DNA from: SKW197 sp049970095
GTDB lineage: Archaea > Thermoplasmatota > Thermoplasmata > Lutacidiplasmatales > SKW197
Reading direction: 5' to 3'
Assembly (NCBI GenBank): GCA_049970095.1
Contig: JBMFNP010000014.1
Coordinates: forward strand, 1 to 34,721
Length of the DNA: 34,721 nt
Position numbers and translations under genes: made by a program. Below the pieces are notes generated by a model. The model ran no database searches. It was not told the origin of the DNA and was given only the letters and a program-made list of their open reading frames with translations. Every line of letters starts with the position of its first letter. Within the stretch, counting starts at the first letter, position 1. Positions 22,279-31,700 of this stretch are shown here, one piece after another.

Positions 22279-23829
22279 TCAATTAACTAGCACCTTGAAG
22301 CCCTTTCGCATGCCCCACTTCTCAATATGACGGAGGACATACCTGGAACCCTGCTTTGCCAGAGCATCTAGCATCAGCTTAGTAACTCCGTTTAGCCTTG
22401 CAACGCTATCAAACATTGTGTCAATCTCCCGCACAGTGTGTTTCCAGCACTTGTAGACAAGGTTAAATCTTGCTTCATCAAACTGCTGTGCGAAGTCAAA
22501 GAACCCTTTTTCCCTCCACGCAGCAAGTGGTACGAACGCCAGTGGTGCTACAATAAAATGCAACCCTTCCTTTTCCATTCTATCCACAAGTGCAATGGTT
22601 TCTTCCACATCCTCCTTTGTTTCTTCTGGGAGTCCGATTATCAGTGTCATTCCAGGCATCCAATAATTCCTGTTCAAAATTCTCACCGCATTTATCACAA
22701 CCTCTGGCCATTCAGATGGCTGGAATGGAAGGGTTTTTCTCGGCATGATTTTTTCCATCAATCTTGCGGAACCTGTTTCAAGCCCTGGCTGGATCCCTAT
22801 CCATCTATCACTTCCCGCCCTCAAAATTTTTGAAAGTTCTTCAATCAACTCTGGGCTAGAGGCTATTGCTGCAAGGGAGCCATGTGTGGGATTTGCCCGA
22901 GTGACTCCTTTAATGCCCATAATGAAAGAGAAAAGTTCCTTGATTGCCTCCTTGTTTGGATAGAATTCTTTGCTCTCTACCTTATACAGGAAGATGTCGT
23001 CCGAATGCACCCATACCTTTGTATAACCTTTTCTCAGGTTGAGGAGAATATCACTCTTTATAGTTTCAAATGGAATGAATCTTGCCTTTCGCATGTTGGG
23101 CTGGCAGAACCTGCAACCCCTTCCACAGCCCCGCATCACCTCCACAAGCCCTATCATCGTGGCACCTCTGTTCGGCATGATTGTTTCTATAGGTGCTGGC
23201 TCTTTGATACGAATTATTTCTTCATCTGTTCCGTTCTCAATTTTTCTGATGAGCCCACCAGCCAGATGGTCGCATTCTCCGCTGACCACATGGTCAATTC
23301 CCATCTCTCTAATTTTCTCAGGAAAATATTCCATCTGCCATGTCCCACAACCACCCACAACAACCTTAAAATCCCTTTTCTCTGGCAATTCCTGAAGCAC
23401 CCTTCTAAACATGAATTTTGTGAAGGAGTTGTACTTGCCACCATATGTAAACATCAGAGAAACTGGACCTAGTCCCAGAGGGTCCATTGTGTGTATTCCC
23501 ACAATCTTTGTTTTACTTCCAATAAACCTGTGAAGGTGATGGGGTGAAACCACAGCCACATTTTCCTGCCCTATATCTCTTGCTGCTGCAGCCTCAAATC
23601 TCCGCAATCCCATTGGTGCGAATTCAAGCAATGGTGTGCTGGCATATGTTTTAGGCATGAGCATCCTGTGAACCATTCTGGAAATCATCATGTCGCTTGG
23701 CACACAACTGAAAAATTGACCGAGGGGAATGTTTCTGTACTCAGAAAGCAAAGTTTCATCTGTTGTAAGCACTACCTCCACACCCTCTTTATTCTCAACT
23801 CCTTTTCCGAGCATCTCTACCACCATCAT
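22279..23829 (-). CDS. Radical SAM protein with an N-terminal Rossmann-like (B12-binding-like) domain
   Basis: A protein of 516 aa. The [4Fe-4S]-SAM motif is CGRGCRFC (Cys235, Cys239, Cys242), preceded by GLVEVMRGCGRG as in B12-binding radical SAM proteins. Residues about 90-200 form an alternating alpha/beta region (VVGGCGTWQMEYFPEKIREM, VVSGECDHLAGGLI) comparable with the cobalamin-binding fold, but I see no DxHxxG cobalamin ligand motif. Later segments GIQPGLETGSARLMEKI and MTLIIGLPEETKEDVEETI are normal for the radical SAM barrel. The reaction cannot be predicted. The ATG at 23829 gives a leader of about 21 nt behind a good TATA box; the in-frame ATG at 23814 is an alternative. It appears to be transcribed alone. 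Confidence 0.85.
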   Translation of the reverse strand: MMVVEMLGKGVENKEGVEVVLTTDETLLSEYRNIPLGQFFSCVPSDMMISRMVHRMLMPKTYASTPLLEFAPMGLRRFEAAAARDIGQENVAVVSPHHLHRFIGSKTKIVGIHTMDPLGLGPVSLMFTYGGKYNSFTKFMFRRVLQELPEKRDFKVVVGGCGTWQMEYFPEKIREMGIDHVVSGECDHLAGGLIRKIENGTDEEIIRIKEPAPIETIMPNRGATMIGLVEVMRGCGRGCRFCQPNMRKARFIPFETIKSDILLNLRKGYTKVWVHSDDIFLYKVESKEFYPNKEAIKELFSFIMGIKGVTRANPTHGSLAAIASSPELIEELSKILRAGSDRWIGIQPGLETGSARLMEKIMPRKTLPFQPSEWPEVVINAVRILNRNYWMPGMTLIIGLPEETKEDVEETIALVDRMEKEGLHFIVAPLAFVPLAAWREKGFFDFAQQFDEARFNLVYKCWKHTVREIDTMFDSVARLNGVTKLMLDALAKQGSRYVLRHIEKWGMRKGFKVLVN

Positions 23830-23872
23830 TCTGTTTTCATTCCAGCGGTTTCTTGCTCAGACTTTTGCAAAA

Positions 23873-23880
23873 TATATAAA
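23873..23880 (-). promoter_or_regulatory. TATA box of the radical SAM gene
   Basis: TTTATATA on the minus strand, predicting initiation near 23850, 21 nt before the ATG. Confidence 0.5.
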
Positions 23881-23923
23881 TGTATAGGGAGTATATACGG
23901 GTTTCGATACCATTGTGGGAAAG

Positions 23924-23930
23924 TTTAATT
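23924..23930 (+). promoter_or_regulatory. TATA-like box of the 110-aa unknown gene
   Basis: TTTAATT predicts initiation near 23953, about 8 nt before the ATG at 23961. The ATGs at 23950 and 23953 are out of frame and stop after four codons at most. Confidence 0.4.
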
Positions 23931-23960
23931 ACCTGTTCGTGATGTAGGTATGATGAGAGT

Positions 23961-24293
23961 ATGATGGTGGAAAAGTTTGAAATCTCAGTTGGAGATCTGG
24001 CATTGATAAACTTCAGAATAGGCAGAGTGGTGAGAATTGAGAAGATAGAGAATACTTTGCGTGAAAAAATAAAAAAGGATTGTGAGAAACTGGGACTCAC
24101 ATTAACTGATTTTGGGCATCTGATATCCATCCAGTTCTTTGATGATAACTCCATTCAACATTTTCCGGAATCTTTAATTAACAAGGATGGAGACCTGGTA
24201 AAATTAAATGATTGCTACATGGGCTGGATTCCAGTGAGCACACTTGTGGAATTGAGCAGAATTCTCCGTGAGGAAAATACTCGGGAGGAGTGA
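23961..24293 (+). CDS. Hypothetical protein, 110 aa
   Basis: A soluble, charged protein with a basic, helical middle (ENTLREKIKKDCEKLGL, residues about 29-45) between beta-rich parts (ISVGDLALINFRIGRVVRI near the N-terminus; VKLNDCYMGWIPVSTLVEL near the C-terminus). I do not recognise the family. The codon use and quality of the frame match its neighbours. Its last codons contain the GGGAGGAG ribosome-binding site of the next gene, so both are read from one mRNA. The start at 23961 (or the next ATG at 23964) follows from the promoter position. Confidence 0.65.
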   Translation: MMVEKFEISVGDLALINFRIGRVVRIEKIENTLREKIKKDCEKLGLTLTDFGHLISIQFFDDNSIQHFPESLINKDGDLVKLNDCYMGWIPVSTLVELSRILREENTREE

Positions 24294-24297
24294 AAAC

Positions 24298-24693
24298 ATG
24301 CCAGAAATGAAAATTTCAACACTGGTATGGGGTGCTGTGGCAGGGATAGGGCTCCTCATAGTGGTTCTCCTTTTTGCCTGGATATGGCTTGCATATACAC
24401 CGATGTGGGCATGCATAATCTCAGGCATCCTTTCTCTTGCACTGGGTGTGCTTTCCTACTTTGCCCAGGCGCTGATTGAAAAGCCTGTTTTTGGAAGAGG
24501 ATCAGCAGTTGTCTTCGGGATTCTGGGAATAGGTTTCCTTGCAGGGGGTGCGTGGCTGCAGCCAGATGCTAACAAGGTCCCATGTTTCATCGGGGTTCTG
24601 ATTGTTGCACTGATTGTATTTGGTTTTGGTGCATGGAAAATCAGAGACATTGAGAGAGAGAAAGAAATACTGGCAAAGCGGAAAAGAACCTGA
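24298..24693 (+). CDS. Hypothetical four-helix membrane protein
   Basis: A protein of 131 aa with four membrane segments: about residues 8-30, 32-55, 63-84 and 90-112 (for example VVFGILGIGFLAGGAWLQP). A basic, charged tail (RDIEREKEILAKRKRT) probably lies in the cytoplasm. A strong GGGAGGAG site (24283-24290) 7 nt before the ATG at 24298 decides this start over the upstream ATG at 24268, which lies inside the previous gene. I do not recognise the family. It ends 4 bp from the convergent STAND ATPase gene. Confidence 0.7.
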   Translation: MPEMKISTLVWGAVAGIGLLIVVLLFAWIWLAYTPMWACIISGILSLALGVLSYFAQALIEKPVFGRGSAVVFGILGIGFLAGGAWLQPDANKVPCFIGVLIVALIVFGFGAWKIRDIEREKEILAKRKRT

Positions 24694-24697
24694 TTAG

Positions 24698-27600
24698 TTA
24701 GTTTTCGGTCATGAGTGCCCTTATCTCCTCAATCTTTTTCTTAATTTGCATCAAACTGAACAATTTGAGGGCTCTATCCAGAAGTTTATATGCCTCATTT
24801 TTGTCGCCAATTTCTTTTTCAATCTTTCCCCATGCAAGCAGGGCATTCGCAATCCTGTATTCCCCACCATAAAATGTAAGGGCTTCTATCCCCCTTCTGA
24901 AAAAGCCCCTGGCTTCATTCAGCTTCTCGGGGGTAGCAATGATTTTCCCATATGTGATGTATATGTATCCAGCACCTTTTGCAATCTCTGTACCTGGAAA
25001 GCGTTCAAGAGCCGAAACGCAAATCCTTTCCGCTTCTTTTGTATTTCCCGCAAGATAGTGATTTTCTGCTTTATCTGAAAGAGCATTCAGGATGAGGATT
25101 TTAGCCCTTTCATCATTTTTTGCTCTTTTCGCCTCAACCAGTGCTTTTTCTGCAAACTCAATTGCTCGCTCATATTTTTCCTGCTCTCTATAAACTGCAA
25201 CATGGGCAAGGAAATGGCTAGCAAGAAACAGAGGTTCATTTGTTTTGAGAACATAATTTCCAGATTCAACGAGGCATTCCATTGCATTATCAAACATTCC
25301 ATGCTTTGCATAATTTTTTGCCAGTTTTCCGTAAGTGTTAATGATTGCATATCTATTTCCAATCTTTCTGAGAATATTGATTTCGGTTTTGTAAGCATCA
25401 ATGGATTTTTTCAACTCACCAATTGCAAAGTAGAGCTCTGCCATATTATCCAGTGGAAATATCATTGCCCAGGTGTATCCGCATTTCTCCGCCTGCCTAA
25501 GGCTTTTCTGGAAATATGCAAGGGCCGTGGTGTACTCATGCATGTATCTGTAAACAACCCCGATATTGTTATAAGAACCTCCCACTGCTAGATAATCTTC
25601 TATCTTTTCCCTGATTGCGAGGCTCATTCTGTAATAGTCAAGTGCCTTTTTTAACTCCCTTTTTTCAAAATAAACATTTCCAAGGTTGTTCAGAAGGAGT
25701 GCTCTATCCTTTTCCTCAGCACCATATTCCTCGTAGGTTGAAAGCACCTCCAGATAAATCTGATGTGCCTCCTCAATTTCACCTTTTCTGTAATGGATTG
25801 TGCCTTCCAGCAATTTCAGGCGCCCGTACTCAGGATTCGCCTTCTGGATTTTCTCCAGCCCTTTGCTCACATATTCCAGTGCTCTATCATAATCTCCCAT
25901 TGCATTTGCACATTCGCCCATTTTCCTGTAAATTCTCTCAGGTGTTGACACAATTGTCAGTATCCGTGAATAAACCTCAATTGCCTTCCTGTATTTTCCT
26001 GTAATCTGATATATATCACCCTCCTTTTCAAGGAGACTCATGTACACTTCTCTTAGCCCTTCATCTTTTTCTGCAAGTTCTTTTGCATAATTTATTAACT
26101 GGAGGGCTTCTGCATTTGCAAATTTCACTTCTGCATTTCTTATGCCTTTAAGCAAGTAGGGAAGTGCCTTGCCTGTATTTCCAGCCATATAGTAATGGTA
26201 ACCAATTCTGCTCAAATTTTCTCCAGGTTTTTTATTGTAGAGTTTCTCCATTGTTTCTGCAATTTTTTCATGATATTCCTTTCTCATTGGCTGAGGGATC
26301 GATTGATAGATTATTTCGCGGGCTAGTGTATGCTCAAAACTGCATTCGTTATCAGAAAATGTGAGCAAACCAGAGTTCTCCTCAACTTCTCGCAATTTTT
26401 TCAACACCTGGAATTTTTCCATACCGAAAATGTGGGCTATAATTTCTGGCTGGAAGTTATCGCCCATAATTGCCCCGCATTCTACAAGTTCCCTGGCATC
26501 CCTCAGCATTGAGAGTTTTTTTCTGAATATTTCCTCAATTTTTCTCGGCAATCTGTGCTCCCTCTTTTTCACAATCTGCCATCCCTCATCTCCATACACA
26601 AGTTCATTTTCGTGCAACATGTATCTGGTGACTTCAATAAGGAAAAGGGGGTTTCCACCTGTCTCTGATAGTATTTCATTTACCACCTCTTCATTTTCTC
26701 CAATTCCACTTGCAATGTGATTCAGGATTTCAATGGACGGTGCCCTTCCAAGCTCACACAATTCCAGTTCTATCAGGCGCCCAGTATTCATAAGTTCTGA
26801 AATGACATCCTCTGCAAAAGTGCCTGTAAGTTCATGGTTTCTTGTAGTGAGGAGCACACATAATCTGGAATTTCTGATATTCTGAACAATGTATGAGATT
26901 ACTGAAATTGTGGATTCATCAGCCCAGTGAATATTTTCAATTACAATTAGAAGGGGTTTTTCGGTGGCACGGCGCCGCACACCCCTTATAACATTTTCAA
27001 AAAGATTTGTGCGCTGGGCAGCAAAATCCCCAGTACCATAATCAATTCCGTCGTATTTTCCAGATGTAATAATATGACTGAACTCATTTTCTACGCCTGC
27101 AATAGCATCCATATCCCCATTCCAGTTTCTGAGGATACCCCCATATTTTTTCTGAATATTAAAGAGTGCATTTCGCATATCCTCAATCAAAAACTCTGTC
27201 TCCCTGCCAGAAAGGATTGCAACCAGATGCAGATCTCCGAGTTTTTCTATCACAATCCACCAGCCCTCATATTCCATTCTTCCAAGCCCACCACCTGCCT
27301 GGCTGTTATCTATAAGTTTCAGGGAATCCTTGACAAATCTGTTCACAAGGGCTAGCATTGCTGCAAAAATCTCAGGCTTTATTTGGAAATTCTCACGCTC
27401 CACCTTTGCGAGTAGAATTCCCTTGCTTGTCATAAGATAGACGCAGTCCACTCTCGGTGGCTTCTGAGGAAGAAGGAGGTGCTCCATACCGAGAGCAGAA
27501 AAACATTCTGTAAGGGAAACAAAGGGAATTTTCACACCCTTTACGCCATGCCCCACCCCTGCCTCAAAACCCTTTTCCTTTGCAATTTCCAGCGTCTTTT

Positions 27601-27754
27601 CCATCAACCTAGTTTTTCCAATTCCTACATCGCCCTTAAACAAAATTGCAGTGGTCTTTCCCCTCAAACTTTCCTCTAACAATTCAGAAATCACCTGAAG
27701 TTCATAATTACGGTTCACAAAAGGAACAACATCTCCTCCTGTCTCCTGTGCCAT
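24698..27754 (-). CDS. STAND-type ATPase with a roadblock/longin-like insertion and C-terminal TPR repeats
   Basis: A cytoplasmic protein of 1018 aa. Walker A is GDVGIGKT (residues 41-48). Walker B, PLLIVIENIHWADES, comes only at about 267-281, because a domain of about 130 residues (about 102-232) is inserted. The insert starts VDCVYLMTSKGILLAKVE, continues with a helix (FAAMLALVNRFVKDSL), two strands (WWIVIEKLGDLHLVAILSG) and a helix (FLIEDMRNALFNIQKKYG). This order of strands and helices resembles roadblock/LC7-longin domains. A winged-helix-like region follows (SETGGNPLFLIEVTRYML, about 365-500). From about 520 to the end come roughly a dozen TPR units (for example GDYDRALEYVSKGLEKI, KALDYYRMSLAIREKIEDY). 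STAND ATPases are signal-dependent switches. The gene starts one base after the stop of the 93-aa gene, so it belongs to the GTPase operon. Confidence 0.8.
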   Translation of the reverse strand: MAQETGGDVVPFVNRNYELQVISELLEESLRGKTTAILFKGDVGIGKTRLMEKTLEIAKEKGFEAGVGHGVKGVKIPFVSLTECFSALGMEHLLLPQKPPRVDCVYLMTSKGILLAKVERENFQIKPEIFAAMLALVNRFVKDSLKLIDNSQAGGGLGRMEYEGWWIVIEKLGDLHLVAILSGRETEFLIEDMRNALFNIQKKYGGILRNWNGDMDAIAGVENEFSHIITSGKYDGIDYGTGDFAAQRTNLFENVIRGVRRRATEKPLLIVIENIHWADESTISVISYIVQNIRNSRLCVLLTTRNHELTGTFAEDVISELMNTGRLIELELCELGRAPSIEILNHIASGIGENEEVVNEILSETGGNPLFLIEVTRYMLHENELVYGDEGWQIVKKREHRLPRKIEEIFRKKLSMLRDARELVECGAIMGDNFQPEIIAHIFGMEKFQVLKKLREVEENSGLLTFSDNECSFEHTLAREIIYQSIPQPMRKEYHEKIAETMEKLYNKKPGENLSRIGYHYYMAGNTGKALPYLLKGIRNAEVKFANAEALQLINYAKELAEKDEGLREVYMSLLEKEGDIYQITGKYRKAIEVYSRILTIVSTPERIYRKMGECANAMGDYDRALEYVSKGLEKIQKANPEYGRLKLLEGTIHYRKGEIEEAHQIYLEVLSTYEEYGAEEKDRALLLNNLGNVYFEKRELKKALDYYRMSLAIREKIEDYLAVGGSYNNIGVVYRYMHEYTTALAYFQKSLRQAEKCGYTWAMIFPLDNMAELYFAIGELKKSIDAYKTEINILRKIGNRYAIINTYGKLAKNYAKHGMFDNAMECLVESGNYVLKTNEPLFLASHFLAHVAVYREQEKYERAIEFAEKALVEAKRAKNDERAKILILNALSDKAENHYLAGNTKEAERICVSALERFPGTEIAKGAGYIYITYGKIIATPEKLNEARGFFRRGIEALTFYGGEYRIANALLAWGKIEKEIGDKNEAYKLLDRALKLFSLMQIKKKIEEIRALMTEN

Positions 27755-27755
27755 A

Positions 27756-28037
27756 TCAATTCCTGCCAGATAATTTTCTTACCTGCCGCCTGTACTCACG
27801 GATTTCCAAGGCAGAAAACACAAGTTCCCCATTTTCATCTCTGAGTGTTTCTACATAGTTAATCAGAATTTCCATCTTTTCTGGCTGAGGGTTCTCTGGG
27901 TTTATTCCCAATGTTTCTATCTGCTCACATGCATTCCCCAGTACTGCTCTTGCATTTTTTAATCTTCTGCACACTCTGCTTAAAATAACATCCATGAGCT
28001 GCACAAGGTTTTCTGGCTCTCTGCTCTGCGAATCCAT
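27756..28037 (-). CDS. Small helical protein between GTPase and STAND ATPase genes
   Basis: A soluble protein of 93 aa, predicted mostly helical, with a possible coiled segment (LVQLMDVILSRVCRRLKNAR) and a second helical part (KMEILINYVETL, then ALEIREYRRQVRKLSGRN). I do not recognise it. It starts 6 bp after the GTPase stop and ends one base before the ATPase start, so it is certainly expressed with both if the operon is real. A role as an adaptor between the GTPase and the ATPase is an inference from position only. Confidence 0.65.
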   Translation of the reverse strand: MDSQSREPENLVQLMDVILSRVCRRLKNARAVLGNACEQIETLGINPENPQPEKMEILINYVETLRDENGELVFSALEIREYRRQVRKLSGRN

Positions 28038-28043
28038 CTCTAT

Positions 28044-28601
28044 CTATAACAAACCCATCTCTTTAACCATGAGTTCCCCAAGTTTCTCAAAACCCACCTG
28101 TACATTTTCACCTGTCTTTGCAGAAGTGAGGTAGAAGGGTGGACTTGCACCATCTTTCATCTGGAAACTTGCAAGTAGTGCCTGAATATCTCTTACATTT
28201 ATTTTCACATGGTGCTCCAGATCAATTTTGTTAGCCATGAGCACAAGCGGGACCTTTCCAGCATATTCAAAAAACTTGGGAATCCAGTATTCTCCTAAAC
28301 TTTTTAGAGTTTCTGGCTTTGTCACATCACATACCAGTATGCCCCCGTTCACACCCTCAAACATGTCTCTGTGCACCCTCTCGTAGTCTTTCTGACCCAT
28401 TATGTCCCACAGAATCATTCTCAACTCCACGATTGCGTCCCTGCCAATGATGCGGATATCCTTTTCCATGGGTTTAGCACCCAATGTTGTAATGTATGTA
28501 TCCTCAAATTGGTCTATCACAAATCTTCTCACAAGGCTTGTCTTTCCCACAGCAGCGTCACCCAGCATTATGACCGATTTTATTACATTTTTCTTCTGCA
28601 T
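28044..28601 (-). CDS. Ras/Rab-like small GTPase
   Basis: A protein of 185 aa with a complete set of GTPase motifs: G1 GDAAVGKT (residues 14-21), a switch I region TYITTLGAK with Thr38/Thr39, G3 DIMGQ (66-70), G4 NKID (124-127) and G5 TSAKTG (159-164). The Rab-like start (IKSVIMLGDAAVGKTSLVRRF) and the Gln in DxxGQ place it in the Ras superfamily, not among translation GTPases. It ends in KEMGLL without a cysteine, so it is not prenylated like eukaryotic Rabs. It leads an operon with a small helical protein and a STAND ATPase that carries a roadblock-like domain. Roadblock proteins are known partners or GAPs of Ras-like GTPases (MglA-MglB, Rag-Ragulator). Confidence 0.93.
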   Translation of the reverse strand: MQKKNVIKSVIMLGDAAVGKTSLVRRFVIDQFEDTYITTLGAKPMEKDIRIIGRDAIVELRMILWDIMGQKDYERVHRDMFEGVNGGILVCDVTKPETLKSLGEYWIPKFFEYAGKVPLVLMANKIDLEHHVKINVRDIQALLASFQMKDGASPPFYLTSAKTGENVQVGFEKLGELMVKEMGLL

Positions 28602-28630
28602 GTTCTCACAAATCTATCATTGATGAGAAG

Positions 28631-28640
28631 TATATAAAAT
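28631..28640 (-). promoter_or_regulatory. TATA box of the GTPase operon
   Basis: ATTTTATATA on the minus strand, predicting initiation near 28609, 8 nt before the ATG at 28601. Confidence 0.55.
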
Positions 28641-28703
28641 TAATTGAAAGAATTGAAAGGGAGATGCTGCCATTCATGTGAACTTATGCCCTCTCACCCC
28701 AAA

Positions 28704-28711
28704 TTATAAAA
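28704..28711 (+). promoter_or_regulatory. TATA box of the giant helical protein gene
   Basis: TTATAAAA predicts initiation near 28733, 20 nt before the ATG. The leader holds GGATGTGA (28740-28747), close to a GGAGGTGA ribosome-binding site. It faces the GTPase promoter across 60 bp. Confidence 0.5.
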
Positions 28712-28752
28712 ACAGGTATGCATTAGGAAAAGGAGAGAAGGATGTGATTTGA

Positions 28753-31700
28753 ATGGATGAACTGAATGCCAGAATTGAAAATTTCAATCGAATCCTAGAA
28801 AAGTATCGGGAAATAGGTTTTAAAGTGGGCAATTTCAACATAAACACACCAAGTGCAGTTCCCATTGCAGAAAGGTTCGAAAATTTTGAAAAAATAATGC
28901 GAAACAATCTCAAAGGTATGATTGTCCATGAACTTGTTGAACTGGAAAGACAGGTGGAGAACACAAAGAGAATGGGACTGCATATTACAGTTGATACTGA
29001 GCTTGCGCAGGAACTTGATAGAATATGTGAACGGGAGGATGTGCTTAATGAGGATACTGTTGCGAAAGTCGCACGGCTCAGAAATGAGGTAAAAAAAATA
29101 CACGAGCAATCTCTTGCTGAAACAAATAAAATAATAGAAAAACTGAGGAAGATAGAGGCAAACATTGAAATCTTTCCACAGAACACCCGCAATGAACTTT
29201 TATCTCTGATCAGAAGAGCATATGAAAGATTTGAGGCAAAAAGATACTATGAAGTCTGGTTTACTGCAAAAAGGGTAATTGAGGAATACGAAGGTAAAAT
29301 GTACGGGGGATTTATTGCAAAATTGAATGAACTCACTGCAAGAATAAATTCTATGAAAAGCCTCGGAGTGGATGTAAGCCATGCAGAATCATTGCTGATA
29401 CTTGCGAAAGCCCAATTTGAAAGCAGGGAAATAGAGAAGGCGAATGAAAATATTGAAAAATGCAAACAGATACTTACTGAAACAGAGAATAGGAATGTGC
29501 TCAGAAACATTGAAAGTTTTGAGAACTATCTTAAAAGGGCGTCTGAGGTAATCTACATAGATCCTTCTGTTTTCCAGAGAGTTGAAAACATAAAGGAAGA
29601 GGCAAGAAAAGGAAATATTGAAGTTGCAAACGCTAATCTGAAAAAAGAGATTGCAGAACTGGAACATGCTCTCAACCTTACAGTCACAAATCTTACTAAT
29701 GCATGGGAGCGGGATGTAAATGCTGCTGGAAGTTACGGAATACCAGTAAATTCTGAAGAATGGAAAAAGATCCGCAACACCGTGGTAGCTGACAGGATTG
29801 AGGGGATAAAGAGAATGAGGGAATTTATTCTCTCAATTGAAAAAGAGATTGAAAGGAAGAGGAGTGAGTATCTCAAAGCCAGTTCTCTTGCGGTGCCACA
29901 GCAATTTTCCGCACCAGTACAGCACCCAAGTCCGCAAGCACAACCAGAAACCAAAGCTTCTGAGCCACCGTCTGCATCGCAATCTGTACAAACACCTCTT
30001 CATATTACCACACAACCCTCCACCTCACCTTCCCCTGTGCCCCAGGCGGAGGAAACACAACCAGTTCCCATCCAGACAATCTCTCAGGACCTGAAATCAA
30101 GGATAGATAATTTTAATCTTATTGTTGCTAAATACATGGAATCGGGTGTGAAGTTACGGCTCTTTGATCCCCAAGCCCCAAGTAAAGTGCCAATTTTCGA
30201 AAGATTTGAAACTTATGAGAAAATCATGCAGAACAATCTGAAGGCATTTCTCACGCATGAACTGATTGATTATGAGCGAAATATAGATAACGCAAAGAAA
30301 ATCAATCTGGTTGTTGATGAGAATCCACTCCTTGTAAATGAATTGGAAAAAGCAATAGAATCAGATGGTGTACTTTCAATGGCAGTTGCAGAAAAAGCGA
30401 AACATCTGAGAGAATTAAGCAGGAATGCACAGAGGAAGATTGAAAGAGAGGCACATAAGGCAATAGCAGACCTTAAGTTTGTGGAAGAGATGCTGAACGA
30501 AATCCCACTGGATAAGGAATATATTATCGCCCAGATTAATAAAGCAAAAGAAAGATATGAAGCAAAGCGCTATTATGAGGCATACATACTTGCAAACAAA
30601 CTTCTGAAGGAAGTGGAAGGTAAGACCTTTGGTTTACTCATTCCCCGCATAGAAAAAGCATCCAGACTGATTTCTGAGCTTAAAACATTTGGTATGGAAA
30701 CTGCGAGGGCTGAGGAACTGCTCAGAAATGCAAGGGAAAGATACGATGCAAAGGATTTTGTGCATGCAAATGTGCAAATGGATGAATGCGAACGAGAAAT
30801 TCACAGAATTATAACTGCCAACATAACAAGTAGCATTGAGAAATTTGAAAATTATGCAAAAGAACTTGATCAGATAATGAAGGTTGATGCGGATATCTGG
30901 TTAAAAATAGAACGGATGCGGAAAGCAATCTCGTACGGAAATACTGATGAGGCAATGGAATTATTGAATGTTGAGATGGAAAAACTGGAGAACAAAGTAG
31001 GCGCTTTTGTGGAAAACCTAATGCTTTCCATAACAAACACTATTGAATGTGCAGCAATTGCAGGTAAGAAGATAGAAAATGCGGTGCTGGAAAATCTAAA
31101 ATCAAAAATAGAGCAGAACCGTATTGCAGGAATAAAAGAGACAGTAGAATTCTTAAATGAGTGCCAGACAGAGACGAAAAGAAATCTTATTGAAAGAATA
31201 AAAGAACTGGAACTCCTGATAAACACCTTGGTTGATGAACACAAGAAAAATGAGTTTAATGCTGCCCTCCAGCCTCTTGTGGAAAAGGTAAAAACTCTGC
31301 CTTTTACAATCTCTGCATTTTCTGAGTGGCTTACAGACATAAACACAATTCAGGCGAATCTCACAAAGGAGTTAGAGCAGGAAATAATACCTAAACTTGA
31401 AAATCTGAGAAAGGACTTTAAGTTCCTTGAAAGCAGAAATTTCAAAATAGAGAGGGTTCCAATGCTTCTCAAAGAACTTGAGAGCATTATTGCTGCAAAA
31501 AATCTGAATGAAGCAAAGAACTACCTAGCAACCAGGACAGAAGAGATTTCTGCACTTACCCGTGAATTCATAGAGCAAAGCCTTGCCCAAATTTCTCAAA
31601 AAATTACAGAAATGGAAATATATAGAGTGAAGCTAGATGCGGAAAAAGAGGAATTAAAGAATCTTGCCAATGCATGGATACCAGGGAAACTTCAGGAAAT

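Noticed and set aside
30870..31346. Long minus-strand frames (up to 158 codons) inside the giant gene
   Set aside because: They are Ser/Phe-rich mirror products of Lys/Glu/Ala codons on the coding strand and have no promoter or start signals.
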